64,000 bases of DNA from Streptomyces sp. 2114.4 (GTDB lineage Bacteria; Actinomycetota; Actinomycetes; Streptomycetales; Streptomycetaceae): NCBI RefSeq assembly GCF_900187385.1, contig NZ_FYEY01000001.1, positions 7,918,165-7,982,164 of the forward strand. The letters run 5' to 3'. Both the position numbers and the translations under genes were made by a program. The notes beneath the pieces are model-generated. The model saw nothing but the letters and a program-made list of their open reading frames with translations, made no database searches and was not told the origin of the DNA. Each line of letters opens with the position of its first letter. Positions within the stretch are counted from its first letter, which is position 1. This document shows, one piece after another, positions 45,123-55,107 of this stretch.

Positions 45123-46517
45123 ATGGTGTCGTTCCACGCATCCGCTCTGGACGGAGTCGCCCGCAATCCAGCGCTGCCGACACCGCTGCTACTGCGCCTG
45201 CTCGCCTTCGACGGAGGCGGTGACCGTCCGCCCCGTGACGCCCTCCAGCGGGCCGGACTCCCTGAGCCGGCCGTCGTGGTGGTCCTGGCCCACCCGAACC
45301 CGGGCGCCCGGATCGACTTCGCCATGAGCGCCAGGGCGGAGCCTGCACAGCGGGCCCGGCTCGCGGACGATCCTTCTCCCAAGGTGCGGGCTGCTCTTGC
45401 GTACGGACCCGAGGTGTACGACCCGCGCACAAAGGTCGCGCCGCTCCCGGACGCCGTGTGCGTCCGCCTGCTCGACGACCCCGCCCCTTCTGTCCGGATG
45501 GCCCTGCTGGACTCGCCCCATTTGGCGCCGTCGTTCGTGGCCTCGATGGCTACTCATCACAGTTCGGCCGCGCGCCGTGAAGCGGTGCGTGCATGGGGGA
45601 TCCTGCCGCCGGGCGAGCGGTCGGCGCTGCTGGCCGACCCTGACCCCGAGGTGCGGCGGGCCGCCGCGCTGTGGGAGTGCCGGCGAGACGCACTCGTCAC
45701 CGCCGAACTCCTCCGCGATCCGAAGTCTGCCGCCGAGGCGCTGCGCCGAGGGCTCCTCGTCCGCGCCGACGCCGAGCGGTGCGTCGCCGAGCGGACGCAC
45801 CTCGCGGACCTCGCCGAGAACCCGTCGTTGCCTGCCGACCTCGTGGAGCGGCTCGCCGTCGACCCCGACGGGGCCGTACGGCTCGCGGTCTCCCTCAGGC
45901 CCGAGCTGGACGAGACCCGGCGCATAGCGATCGACTTCACGGTCGGGGACTTCGACAGGGGCGACGGCGTGCAGTGGGTACGGGACGGGCTCGCCGACCC
46001 CGAGGTGCTGCCTCGGGCCGCGGCCTCTGCCCACCCGCTGCTCCGGCGCGCCGCCGCCCGGAGCCCCCACCTGCCGCCCGACCTGCTGCGCCTACTCGCA
46101 CCCGTCGAGGACCCGGTGGTGGAGAACCACCTGGGCATTCACCACCCCGACACTCCGGAGGAGGTCCTGCTGCGTGTGTACGCGAGGCTCGGAGGGACGT
46201 TCTCCGCCTGGATGGCGGAGACGCACCCCCGCTTCCCCCGCGAGGGCCTCGCCTCCCGCTACGCGGACCACCCGGACGGAAACTACCGTCGGCTGGCCGT
46301 CCGGGACCCGGCCGCCACGCCCGCGCTGATCGAACGGCTCAGCCATGACCCCGCGGTCTGGACGCGCCAGGCGGCGGCCGGCGACCCACGCCTCCCGCTC
46401 CACCGGCTCCGCGAGGCGCTCCATGTCCCCGAACTGGCCTCCAACGCGGGTGCCAATCCGGCGCTTCCCGAGGATGAGATGGCCGCCGTCCTGGACAAGG
46501 CCGGTGTTCCCGCCTGA
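45123..46517 (+). CDS. LRV/HEAT-like leucine-rich repeat protein
   Basis: 464 residues built of about 12 short repeats with a core like LA-x-DP-x-P-x-VR-x-ALA (RLADDPSPKVRAALA, LLDDPAPSVRMALLDSP, LADPDPEVRRAAAL, LAVDPDGAVRLAVSL, LSHDPAVWTRQAAAGDP). This is the variant leucine-rich repeat (LRV) type, a right-handed superhelix for protein binding. No enzyme motif. ATG 45123 follows GGGGAA. Common in Streptomyces, role unknown. Confidence 0.75.
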   Translation: MVSFHASALDGVARNPALPTPLLLRLLAFDGGGDRPPRDALQRAGLPEPAVVVVLAHPNPGARIDFAMSARAEPAQRARLADDPSPKVRAALAYGPEVYDPRTKVAPLPDAVCVRLLDDPAPSVRMALLDSPHLAPSFVASMATHHSSAARREAVRAWGILPPGERSALLADPDPEVRRAAALWECRRDALVTAELLRDPKSAAEALRRGLLVRADAERCVAERTHLADLAENPSLPADLVERLAVDPDGAVRLAVSLRPELDETRRIAIDFTVGDFDRGDGVQWVRDGLADPEVLPRAAASAHPLLRRAAARSPHLPPDLLRLLAPVEDPVVENHLGIHHPDTPEEVLLRVYARLGGTFSAWMAETHPRFPREGLASRYADHPDGNYRRLAVRDPAATPALIERLSHDPAVWTRQAAAGDPRLPLHRLREALHVPELASNAGANPALPEDEMAAVLDKAGVPA

Positions 46518-46705
46518 CCGCTGAGCAGAACCGCCTCGCTCGCACCCCAAAGCGACTGGCGGCTCCGCCCACCGGGGAGGTCGACCTGGCAGGTCAATGG
46601 TCAAAGCTCCGAGTCACACCAGCCTGTCGACGAGGCTTTGCCTCGAGGCGTCCCTGGTCGCAACTTCAGTCGCCCCTGGACCGAAGGCTCCCGTCAATGG
46701 CGGAG

Positions 46706-46905
46706 TCACTCGGCCGGGAGCCGTCGGGCCAAATTCCCGGCCAGGTGCCGGGCTGCGTACGCTCCATCGCCAGTGCCAGCGCTGAGCAGTTGCAGCAGCT
46801 CGATCGCCGCGCGGCCTCGCCCAGCGTCAGAAGCGGCAGCCGTTCCTCTTCGCTGGCGACTACGCTGTCGACCAGGGCCAGGAGCCTGTCATCGATGTCA
46901 CTCAT
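46706..46905 (-). pseudogene. Small conserved protein, frameshifted paralogue of the 23-kb gene
   Basis: Starts MSDIDDRLLALVDSVVASEE then RLPLLTLGEAA; the frame is lost at the Arg codons near 46820, after which another frame gives IELLQLLSAGTGDGAYAARH and LAGNLARRLPAE-stop. It aligns throughout with the product at 23137-23340. Confidence 0.65.
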
Positions 46906-47129
46906 GCTCGGCACAACTGGCCGTGCTGGGTGCGGTCACGGCACCAGTGAGCGCGGAGCGGAGAGAAGTGAAGGGCATGAGCCGGCCGGCTCATGCCCTT
47001 CAGCCCATCCGCGGGGGACGGATGTGATGGACGCACCAGTCCAACGAACAACCGGCTACGGCGGTCACGCTTGGGCGTGGGCTGTAGAACTGCTGGAGCT
47101 CAGGTGCGGTGTCGCGGTGCTCTGAGGTG

Positions 47130-47342
47130 CTAGGAATCGAGGACCGTGTGGCTGTTCAACACCTGGAGGAAAGTGGTGAACGTCGTGCTGGAGAAGTGCA
47201 ACGGGGCCTGGGCGGGGGTCTTCGAGTCGCGTACGGCGACGGTGTCCGCATCGAAGACCATGACCTCCACGCAGTTGCCGCCTCCGCTGCTGTAGCTGCT
47301 CTTGCGCCAGGCGGGCTCGGGCTGGGGGTTCGGAGTGTTCAA
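47130..47342 (-). CDS. DUF397 protein
   Basis: 70 residues with the conserved WRKSSYSSGGGNCVEV and VAVRDSKTP motifs of DUF397. These small proteins are almost always encoded next to an XRE-DUF5753 regulator, as here (the start overlaps the regulator's stop), and are thought to act as its antagonist or partner. Its C-terminus (after APLHFSS) is slightly long for the family. Confidence 0.9.
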   Translation of the reverse strand: MNTPNPQPEPAWRKSSYSSGGGNCVEVMVFDADTVAVRDSKTPAQAPLHFSSTTFTTFLQVLNSHTVLDS

Positions 47343-48208
47343 CGGATCTCCTTGATCACATCGCGGATGAAGGTGCGGGAGCGCTTGGTGTCCAGGGCCT
47401 GGCTGCGCAGGTGGTTGAAGTTGACGTCGTACTGGCCGACGTCGGCGTCCTCTTCGAGGTAGAGGGACTTGGTCATGGGCTCCACCACGACGACGGGGCC
47501 GCCGGCGTCGAACCGGAAGATCGTGTGGGTTCCGTCCATCGCAGGGTGCGCTCCGGCGGCGAAGGGGAGCACCTGGAGCTGTAGGTGGGGGAGTGTTTCT
47601 TGGAGGGTCAGGAGGTGACCCAGCTGTTCGGCCAGCACCGGCGGCCCGCCCATCGCCCGGCGCAGCGCGGCTTCATCAAGTACGCACCAGACGGGCAGCG
47701 GGGTTGGCCGGGTCAGTACGGCCGCGCGTTGCATGCGCAGTTCGGCGAAGGTCTTGGCCTCTCGTTCGGTTCTCCAGCGGCGGCTGCCGTCGATGACGGC
47801 TTGGGCGTAGTCGTGGGTCTGGAGGATGCCGGGGATGACCTGGGAGGCGTAGATGTCGGCCTGGGCGGCGAGGTCTTCGAGTTCGAGGTAGTCGGCGAAG
47901 GGATCGGGTACCGCGTCGCCGTACTGGCGCAGGAGGTTGGCGCGACGGGTGGAACCTGCGAGCGTGGCCAGCTTGCGGATCTCGTCGCGGCGGGCGTCGT
48001 TTGCGCCGACGCCGTAGGCGGTGAAGTACGCGTCCAGGGCGGTTGTGGACACGAGCCGTTTGGCGTTCTCGACCTTGCTGAGGGTGCTTCCGCTGGGAAG
48101 GCCGATCCGTGCGGCGGCATCGTCGAGGTTCATGCCGGTGCGTTGCCGCAGGGTCTTGAGGGCGCCGCCCAGGCGTCGGCGCATCATGTTCGGCTGGGCC
48201 TCTGACAT
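47339..48208 (-). CDS. XRE-family regulator with DUF5753
   Basis: 289 residues. N-terminal helix-turn-helix (LGGALKTLRQRTGMNLDDAA, LPSGSTLSKVENAKR), then the DUF5753 domain: DLAAQADIYASQVIPGILQT, CVLDEAALRRAMGGPPVLAE, LQLQVLPFAAGAHPAMDG. The pair with DUF397 is typical of Streptomyces WhiJ-like modules that control development or secondary metabolism. The 12-bp inverted repeat 48283-48313 upstream is a candidate operator. Confidence 0.9.
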   Translation of the reverse strand: MSEAQPNMMRRRLGGALKTLRQRTGMNLDDAAARIGLPSGSTLSKVENAKRLVSTTALDAYFTAYGVGANDARRDEIRKLATLAGSTRRANLLRQYGDAVPDPFADYLELEDLAAQADIYASQVIPGILQTHDYAQAVIDGSRRWRTEREAKTFAELRMQRAAVLTRPTPLPVWCVLDEAALRRAMGGPPVLAEQLGHLLTLQETLPHLQLQVLPFAAGAHPAMDGTHTIFRFDAGGPVVVVEPMTKSLYLEEDADVGQYDVNFNHLRSQALDTKRSRTFIRDVIKEIR

Positions 48209-48282
48209 CCGGATTCCTCCTCCTCTTCGCCGGTGACTCTACAGACCTCAACTGGCGTGTCATATGCCAATGTTGACTCGAT

Positions 48283-48313
48283 AGGCGCAACCTTGAGGCG
48301 CAAGGTTGCGCCT
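48283..48313. promoter_or_regulatory. 12-bp inverted repeat, candidate operator
   Basis: Arms AGGCGCAACCTT / AAGGTTGCGCCT pair perfectly around a seven-base centre, in the divergent gap between the XRE regulator and the histidine-phosphatase gene. It could bind the XRE protein. Confidence 0.6.
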
Positions 48314-48458
48314 CCGTGGTGGGGGTCGGCATGCTGAGGACGTCCCACTCAGCACCCCAGTGGACCGGCCCCGCAGCGCGATGGCCGGAGCCCTCCCGTG
48401 CTGCCAGATACGCCCTACGCCCCGCCGCGCTCTCGCGACGGGCATCGAAGGAGCCCGT

Positions 48459-49142
48459 ATGGCACCGCGCACCGAGCTGACCCTGGCCGTGATCCGCCAT
48501 GCCGAATCGACGGAGAACGCCACCAAACCCAACTTCTACCTCGACCCCCGCCCCTGGACCGCAACAGCTGCCCACGCCTTATCTCGCGACCTCGTCGGCC
48601 TCACCCCACGCGGCTTCGAACAGTGCCTGTGGCTGCGCCGCACACTGCCCGACCTCCTAGGCCCCGATCCGGTCGTACGCACCTCGCAGTACCGGCGCTC
48701 CCAGGACACCGCGGCCCTGGCCCTGCCCGGCCTGCCGAGCGAGGCGACCGCCGTGCTGAACGAACAGCACTATGGCGACGCCACCTACATGACCAAGCGG
48801 GAGCTGTTCGCCACCTACCCCGAGGGCGTCGACGACCGCCGTCTGCGCAAGCACCTGTGGGTGCCGCCGGGCGAGGGCGGCGAATCGCTGGCCGGGGGCG
48901 TGCTGCACCGGGCGAACACCTTCATCACCGCGCTGCCCGTGCTCGCGAGCACCGCGGCCGCGGTGGTGGCCATCACGCACCACACCGCGATCCTGGCGCT
49001 GCGCACCCTCCTGGAGGGGCGGCCGGTCACCGACCTGGTCGACGAGGCCCGCCGCCGCAAGACCCCGAACGGGGCGGTGCTGCTCTACCGGCTGCGCGGC
49101 GGGCGGTTCGAGGCAGCCGGCGGCGCCGAGCCGGACTGCTGA
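48459..49142 (+). CDS. Histidine phosphatase family protein
   Basis: 227 residues. LAVIRHAESTEN is the RHG-type phosphohistidine motif; Arg in VVRTSQYRRSQDTAALAL and the second His in AVVAITHHTAILAL complete the active site. ATG 48459 has GAAGGAG upstream. The stop is 10 bases before the nSTAND1-WD40 gene, so they are an operon. Substrate unknown. Confidence 0.85.
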   Translation: MAPRTELTLAVIRHAESTENATKPNFYLDPRPWTATAAHALSRDLVGLTPRGFEQCLWLRRTLPDLLGPDPVVRTSQYRRSQDTAALALPGLPSEATAVLNEQHYGDATYMTKRELFATYPEGVDDRRLRKHLWVPPGEGGESLAGGVLHRANTFITALPVLASTAAAVVAITHHTAILALRTLLEGRPVTDLVDEARRRKTPNGAVLLYRLRGGRFEAAGGAEPDC

Positions 49143-49152
49143 GGGCGCGCCG

Positions 49153-52100
49153 ATGACGCTCTTCTTCAACGGTCCTGTGCAAAACGGCCCCTTCACCTTC
49201 GCCGACCGGCCGGGCAAGGCCGCAGGGATTCGTCTGGCCGAGGCCCTCAACCAGCTGATGGGCGTACCGGCGACACCGCACCTGTGGAATACCGTCACCC
49301 TCGACGGCGACATCCGCCACCGCACCGCCGCTGCCACCCGGGCGCTGTCCCGCGGTCAGTGGGAACGGCGCGAGCTCACAGCGAAGTACGCGCCCGGCCC
49401 GGCCCCGGCCGCCGGCGTCCTGACCGACACCGCACCGCAGGTGGCCGCCCTGGCCCTGCAGGTCTGCCAGGAGATGCTGGCCACCGGCACGCTGGCCCTG
49501 GCCCCGGTAAAGGTGCGGCTGTGTCTGGCCTGCGGCGGTGACGAGGAGGAGTGGCGACGCCGCTGGACAGGGACCGACAAGGCGGTATCACAGCAGCCCC
49601 GCTCGCCGGAGGACGACACCGATCCGCCCTACCGGGGGCTGTCCCGCTTCGAACCCGGGGACGCGGACCTGTTCTTCGGCCGCGACGCGATGACGGCGCA
49701 ACTGGCCGGCACCGCCTGCCGGCACCGCGTCACCGCGTTGGTGGGGGCCTCCGGCAGCGGTAAGTCCTCACTGCTGCGCGCCGGGCTCGTCCCCGGCCTG
49801 CGCCACACCGACAGTGCCGCCCGCCAGGCCCCGGCTGCTGTGCGCATCCTCACCCCCGGCGCACATCCCATGGCGCACGGCCAACGTCTGGAACCTGCCG
49901 CCGGGCCCGGGGAAACCTGGCTGCTGGTGGACCAGTTCGAAGAGCTGTTCACCGTCTGCAGCGACGATGCGGAACGCGAGGCATTCCTGGAGCGACTGCT
50001 GGCCGCGCGCGACGAGAGCAGCCGACTGCGCGTGGTCTTAGCTGTACGGGCCGACTTCTTCGGCCACTGTGCCGCCCACCGGAACCTGGCGGCTGCGCTC
50101 AAGGACACCGTGGTGCTGGTCGGCCCCATGGACAAGGATCAGCTACGCGCGGCCATCGTGAGGCCGGCCGTGGCCCGTGGGCTGATCGTCGAACGGGACC
50201 TGACCGCCCGCATCATCGAGGACGTCGGAGACGAACCCGGCGCCCTGCCGCTGATGTCCCATGCACTGATGGAAACCTGGCGCCGCCGCCGAGGACGAAC
50301 GCTGACCCCCCAGGCATATGAAGGCGCCGGCGGACTGCACGGCTCCATCGCCCGCACTGCCGAAGACACCTACCAACAGCTCACCCCAGACCAGGCCGCC
50401 CTCGCCCGCCACATCCTGCTGCGCCTCATCGCGCCGGGAAACGGCACCCAGGACACCCACCGTCCCACCGCCCGCACCGAATTCGCTACCACCGACCCCT
50501 GCACCGAAGAAGCGCAAACCGAGACCGATGCGGTTCTCAACCGCCTTGCCCACAGCCGGCTGCTCACCCTCGACGACGGCCACGTCCGCCTCACACACGA
50601 AGCACTGATCACCGCCTGGCCTCGGCTCCACAGCTGGATCAACGACGAGCGCGACCGCATCCGCCTGCACCGCCAGCTCACCCGCGACGCCGCCGGCTGG
50701 CAGGAACTCGATCGCGACCCCACAACCCTTTACCGCGGCAGTCGACTCACCTGGGCAGAAGAGACCTTCACCGGCGAGGACCGCAACGCACTCAATGCAC
50801 TCGAATCCGCATTCCTCGACGCGGGTCTCGCCGCCCGGGAGACGGAACGCGCACACGCAGCACGCGCGGCACGCCGCTCTCGCCGAGTCGCCGCAGCCGT
50901 GGCCGTGTTATGCGTTCTTGCCCTCGTTGCAGGCACCGTTGCCGTGCAACGGGCCGTCACGTCCAACGAGCTTCGTCAGTCGGCACGATCCCGTGAACTG
51001 GCGGGCCAGGCAGCGGATGCGGCAACTGACCAGCCGGAGGCGGCGCTGCTGACAGCGCTGGCGGGCTACCATCACGCTCACACCGTCGAGGCCCGCTCCG
51101 CGCTGATCAGTTCGTACGCCGAGTACCGCGCCAACCGCCTCGGCGGCCACACCCGTGACCTGACCACTCTGGCCTTCGCCCCCGACGGCCGCACTCTGGT
51201 CACCGCCAGCGACGACCACACCGTCAAACTCTGGGATTCCGCCGGCCATCGTCTGCTTGCGACCCTTGTGGGTCACGTCGCCGGCGTCAATGCGATAGCC
51301 ATTGCACCTGACAGTCGTACCCTGGCTACTGCCGCCGACGACAGCACGGTACGTCTTTGGGGCCTCACCACGCATCGCGCCAAAGCTGTCCTCACCGGCC
51401 ATAAGGGAGCGGTCAACGGTGTGGCGTTCAGCCGCGACGGCCATACCCTCGCCACAGCTGGTGCCGACCGAACAGTCCGCCTGTGGAACACGTCCTCACA
51501 TAAGCCGGAGCATACGATCACCGGGCTCAGCGGGGCGATCAACGCAGTGGCCTTCAGCCCTGACGGACACACCCTCGCGATGGGCGGGGACGACGGTAGG
51601 ACCAGGCTCTGGAACGTCAAAACCCACCGGTGGACCGCCACTGTGACGGGGCATACCGACGCCGTGGACACCGTGGTGTTCAGCCCTGACGGACACACCC
51701 TCGCCACTGCCGGCAACGACGGAAGCGCCAAACTGTGGACAGCCTCCGGCAACAGACTGAAGAAGACCCTGTCCGTGTACGACAGTGCTGCACCAGCACT
51801 TGCCTTCGCTCCCGATAGCAGGCACCTAGTCACAGCCAGCCCAGTGGGAGTGGGCGGAATTTCGGTGTGGGACACGAGAACCGGACACAAGACCGCAACC
51901 CTGGGCGAGACTCCGGCCCGTGCGGTGGCATGGCGGCCGGACGGCCGCACTGTCGCAGTCGTCGCCACCTCGCGTCACGCAGGTCTGTGGGACCTGCGTA
52001 CACATGAGGTTTCCTCCTCCGGCTTCTTCTCTGCCCAGCGAAACTTCTTCGCCATCGCATTGCGCCCCGACAGCAACGTCGTAGCAGCAGCCGGCTACGG

Positions 52101-52992
52101 AAAGATCACCTCCTGGGATACCGCCCGCCAGCGCTATATCAGCGACTTCCGCACACCCGATTACGTGCAAGCCGAAGCCTTCACCCCTGACGGCCGAGTC
52201 CTCGCCACAGCCACCAGCTCCAAGACGATGCTGTGGAGCTATCCCACCGGCCGGCTCCTGGCCACGCTTGACAGCCATAACACCACCGTCACCGGCCTCG
52301 AAATCTCCCCGGACGGCCACACCCTGGCCGCAGCCGGATACGACCACACCGTTCGCCTGTGGAACTTGGCCACCCGACACACGATCTCCGTGCTCACCGG
52401 GCATCCTGATTCGGTCCAAGCGATCGCATTCAGTCCGGACGGTAAAACCCTGGCCTCAGCCGGCGACGACCGCACCATCCAACTGTGGGACGTCACCACC
52501 GGCCGACGAAAAGCCATCCTCACCGGCCACACCAACACCCTCTTCGCCCTCGATTTCAGTCCGGACGGTAAAACCCTCGCCTCAGCCGGCGACGACCGCA
52601 CCATCCGCCTGTGGAATGTCGCCAGCCACCACACACGGACAACCCTCACCGACAACAGCGGAAGGATCACCTCCGTCCGCTTCAGCCCAGACGGCAACAC
52701 ACTGGCCACAGGCGGGCCGGGCCGCACCATCCGCCTGTGGGATCCGGCCACCCACCGCACCACCGCCACCCTCACCAGCTACCGTGCACCACTCCTGGAC
52801 GACCCGGATTCCTTTCTCCCGGCACTGGAGTTCACCCCCGACAGCCGCACCCTCATCAGCTTGGGCGGCCCCAGCATCCGACTATGGGACCTCAACGCCG
52901 ACCACATCGCCACCCGCGTCTGCCAGCAGAGCAAAGCGAACCATTGGGGAGAATTGCTTCACGCGCTACCGCAAGAAAGGCCCTGTCCCTGA
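49153..52992 (+). CDS. nSTAND1 NTPase with WD40 propellers
   Basis: 1279 residues. Region 1-150 is unassigned. STAND NTPase module at about 160-500: YRGLSRFEPGDADLFFGRD, Walker A LVGASGSGKSSLLRAGL, Walker B TWLLVDQFEELFTV, then ALPLMSHALMETWRRR. One transmembrane segment at about 578-600 (AVAVLCVLALVAGTVAVQ) precedes roughly 13 WD40 repeats (VAFSPDGHTLAMGG, LWNVKTHRWTATV and relatives) to the end. Such proteins are signalling or defence switches in actinobacteria; a defence role here is inference. The preceding phosphatase may be its effector or partner. Confidence 0.85.
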   Translation: MTLFFNGPVQNGPFTFADRPGKAAGIRLAEALNQLMGVPATPHLWNTVTLDGDIRHRTAAATRALSRGQWERRELTAKYAPGPAPAAGVLTDTAPQVAALALQVCQEMLATGTLALAPVKVRLCLACGGDEEEWRRRWTGTDKAVSQQPRSPEDDTDPPYRGLSRFEPGDADLFFGRDAMTAQLAGTACRHRVTALVGASGSGKSSLLRAGLVPGLRHTDSAARQAPAAVRILTPGAHPMAHGQRLEPAAGPGETWLLVDQFEELFTVCSDDAEREAFLERLLAARDESSRLRVVLAVRADFFGHCAAHRNLAAALKDTVVLVGPMDKDQLRAAIVRPAVARGLIVERDLTARIIEDVGDEPGALPLMSHALMETWRRRRGRTLTPQAYEGAGGLHGSIARTAEDTYQQLTPDQAALARHILLRLIAPGNGTQDTHRPTARTEFATTDPCTEEAQTETDAVLNRLAHSRLLTLDDGHVRLTHEALITAWPRLHSWINDERDRIRLHRQLTRDAAGWQELDRDPTTLYRGSRLTWAEETFTGEDRNALNALESAFLDAGLAARETERAHAARAARRSRRVAAAVAVLCVLALVAGTVAVQRAVTSNELRQSARSRELAGQAADAATDQPEAALLTALAGYHHAHTVEARSALISSYAEYRANRLGGHTRDLTTLAFAPDGRTLVTASDDHTVKLWDSAGHRLLATLVGHVAGVNAIAIAPDSRTLATAADDSTVRLWGLTTHRAKAVLTGHKGAVNGVAFSRDGHTLATAGADRTVRLWNTSSHKPEHTITGLSGAINAVAFSPDGHTLAMGGDDGRTRLWNVKTHRWTATVTGHTDAVDTVVFSPDGHTLATAGNDGSAKLWTASGNRLKKTLSVYDSAAPALAFAPDSRHLVTASPVGVGGISVWDTRTGHKTATLGETPARAVAWRPDGRTVAVVATSRHAGLWDLRTHEVSSSGFFSAQRNFFAIALRPDSNVVAAAGYGKITSWDTARQRYISDFRTPDYVQAEAFTPDGRVLATATSSKTMLWSYPTGRLLATLDSHNTTVTGLEISPDGHTLAAAGYDHTVRLWNLATRHTISVLTGHPDSVQAIAFSPDGKTLASAGDDRTIQLWDVTTGRRKAILTGHTNTLFALDFSPDGKTLASAGDDRTIRLWNVASHHTRTTLTDNSGRITSVRFSPDGNTLATGGPGRTIRLWDPATHRTTATLTSYRAPLLDDPDSFLPALEFTPDSRTLISLGGPSIRLWDLNADHIATRVCQQSKANHWGELLHALPQERPCP

Positions 52993-53111
52993 CTTGTCCC
53001 GGCACCAGCTCGGTCACGCTGTCCACCGTCACGCGGCGATACCCCGCGGCGTCGGCGGCGTGCTCGGCCCGGTGCCCGCGCCGCTGAAACCAGCCGGTCA
53101 GCGCCACCCCG

Positions 53112-53490
53112 GCTAAAGGTTGTCCCGTAAGTGATCTTGAGAGTGGAGGGGCGGGCAGACAGGACTCATTCATCCGATGAGGACGAGGTTGTGCAGGCGG
53201 GCGATGCCGAGCATGACGTAATGGATGCCATCGCCTTTCAGGCGGCAGTCGCGAAGGATCTTCCAGCCCTTCATGCGGGCCAAGGTGTGCTCGACGCGGG
53301 CGCGAACTCGCTTGTGCGACCGGTTGTGTTCCTCCTTCCAGGTCGGGAGTTCGTTGCCCTTGGTCCGGCGGTGCGGAATGACGAGTCCGGTGCCCAGGTA
53401 GCCGCCGTCGGCGACGGTTGCGGTGTGGCCGACGGCCTCCTTGGCGCCGGATTCCTCCCAGCCTCGGCAGTCGTGGCGGTTGCCAGGCAC
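53112..53490 (-). pseudogene. IS5-family transposase C-terminus (element remnant)
   Basis: 106-residue reverse ORF: CRGWEESGAKEAVGHTATVA, DGGYLGTGLVIPHRRTKGNE, SHKRVRARVEHTLARMKGW and VMLGIARLHNLVLIG, the end of DDE IS5-group transposases. Upstream VVIDADTRAVVIVGRP lies in another frame, so the gene is frameshifted and cut. The left end carries GGTTGTCCCGTAAGTGATC, the inverted-repeat sequence typical of these elements. Confidence 0.7.
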
Positions 53491-53601
53491 GGGCGGCCGA
53501 CTATCACGACCGCTCGGGTGTCGGCATCGATGACGACCGGTCCGGCGCGCGCGTTGGCCAGTCGGCCGGGCTTCGTCAGGAGGCCGAGAGGCCTGGTGCT
53601 G

Positions 53602-53985
53602 CTAGCGCGACGGGCAGTGATGGATGGAGAACAGCAGCGACTCATGCCGCACCACGTCTCTGGCGGCAGTCGGGCCGGCTGGGGCATCGCACTGAGAGCA
53701 CCGGCGCTGTGCGCCGTCCTCGAACGCGCATCGCCCGCAGCGGAGCCTGTCGGGCTGCTCGCTGAACACCACCGCTGGAGCCGGGCTCGCCAGATGCGCA
53801 CAGACCGGAAGGCGTCCGCGTTCCTGGTTCTGGTAGAGCGCGGCCACGATGGTCTTGAACCAGTCCGGCAGGTCGGTTAGCGAGGCCGAGCGACTACGGC
53901 CCGGCCCGAGTACGGAATCGAGCGTTGCGGCGGTGTGAGCGGAGGCCGCCTGGAACTGGTCGCCAAGGGCGGTGGAATTCTGCAT
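53602..53985 (-). CDS. Zinc-ribbon-like small protein, C-terminus altered
   Basis: 127 residues from ATG 53985: SLTDLPDWFKTIVAALYQNQ then LPVCAHLASPAPAVVFSEQ, LRCGRCAFEDGAQRRCSQCD. The CxxC pairs suggest a zinc ribbon. The last residues (FSIHHCPSR) end early at the IS5 remnant, so the true C-terminus may be lost. Family not recognised. Confidence 0.5.
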   Translation of the reverse strand: MQNSTALGDQFQAASAHTAATLDSVLGPGRSRSASLTDLPDWFKTIVAALYQNQERGRLPVCAHLASPAPAVVFSEQPDRLRCGRCAFEDGAQRRCSQCDAPAGPTAARDVVRHESLLFSIHHCPSR

Positions 53986-54038
53986 GGGCCAGGGGACCGC
54001 CTGAACCCGGTGGCTGCTAGGAGGGGGCCGGCGTCCGG

Positions 54039-54529
54039 GTGAAGCTCCCGGTCGGCCCATGCCGTTGTCCAGGCCCGCGTCAGACGCGTGAGGCCCGAAT
54101 CAAGGTGGAGCTGGTGTCCGAAGGGGCGAAGGCGACTGTGGACCCCGGCCTGCCGGAGCCGGACTGTCCGGTCTGGGGGACATCCATGGCTGGTGGAGCG
54201 CCAACGGACAGCCGGCCAGCGCCAGGAGGCGCCGGCGGCAGTGAGCCTGTTAGAGCCAACTACTGCGGGCATTGTGCACCTCTGCGGCCCGGACGCGATT
54301 GAGGCTGCGGCCGGGCCAGGTCGCGGCCCGGGTGATGTGGAGTACCGGAAGTGTCGGCAGACGTCACCGGCCCGCCACTGGGGCAATGCCGCCTGCTGTG
54401 TCGGTCGGGGCGCGGCTGGATTGATTAGTCCAGCTCACAGGGCCTGCCAAACAACTCCATGGCCGGTGAACTCAGTGCTGTCGACGTCGACCTGGCGCCG
54501 GCACACGTGACAACCCAAGGACGGATCAC
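54039..54529. other. Gap with no recognised gene
   Basis: About 490 bases; ORFs on both strands are short and without motif or ribosome site. Confidence 0.35.
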
Positions 54530-54955
54530 ATGAAGCGCAAGCTCGCCCTCACCGCAGCCACCGTGGCCCTCAGCGTCGGAAGCCTGGCCGGCATGACGGC
54601 CCCAGCCGCCACAGCCAGCCCCGCCGCGCCCGCCACTACCGCTGCCGCTGTGCCGGCAGACTCCCCGGTGAAGCAGGGCCACACGATGACCAAGGATGCT
54701 CAGGGCCGCAAGGTGGCGAAAGTGACGTTTACCCAGGTGACCGGGCACGTCGTGAAGGGATGGATCGAGAAGCTGTCCAAGGACAAGATCTGCGCCCAGG
54801 CGATTGTGAAGTGGTACAAGGGCGGCAAGCTCCGCGACACTGACCTGTCTGAGAAGGTCTGTCGCAAGGGCCAGAAGAAGTACTTCTCCATGCGCGCCGG
54901 CGACAAGCACCACTTCAACGCCAGCGACGTGTGGGGCGGATTCAAGCTGTCCTGA
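54530..54955 (+). CDS. Small secreted protein
   Basis: 141 residues. Signal peptide MKRKLALTAATVALSVGS with Ala-rich cleavage region, then a compact domain rich in charged and aromatic residues with two Cys (KDKICAQAIVKWYKGG, EKVCRKGQKKYF). ATG 54530 follows AAGGACGG. No family recognised; possibly an extracellular binding protein. Confidence 0.75.
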   Translation: MKRKLALTAATVALSVGSLAGMTAPAATASPAAPATTAAAVPADSPVKQGHTMTKDAQGRKVAKVTFTQVTGHVVKGWIEKLSKDKICAQAIVKWYKGGKLRDTDLSEKVCRKGQKKYFSMRAGDKHHFNASDVWGGFKLS

Positions 54956-55107
54956 CCACCGTCAGCGATGACGCCCGGGCGGCGGGACGCACGTCGGGGG
55001 ACGATGCGAACCACGCCCGGGCACCACATCGTTTGTTCATGATGCGGCGGTCTGCCTCGCAGCCCGCCGGTTGCCGAAACCCGTCGCGGCGCACGTCGCT
55101 GGTCTGT

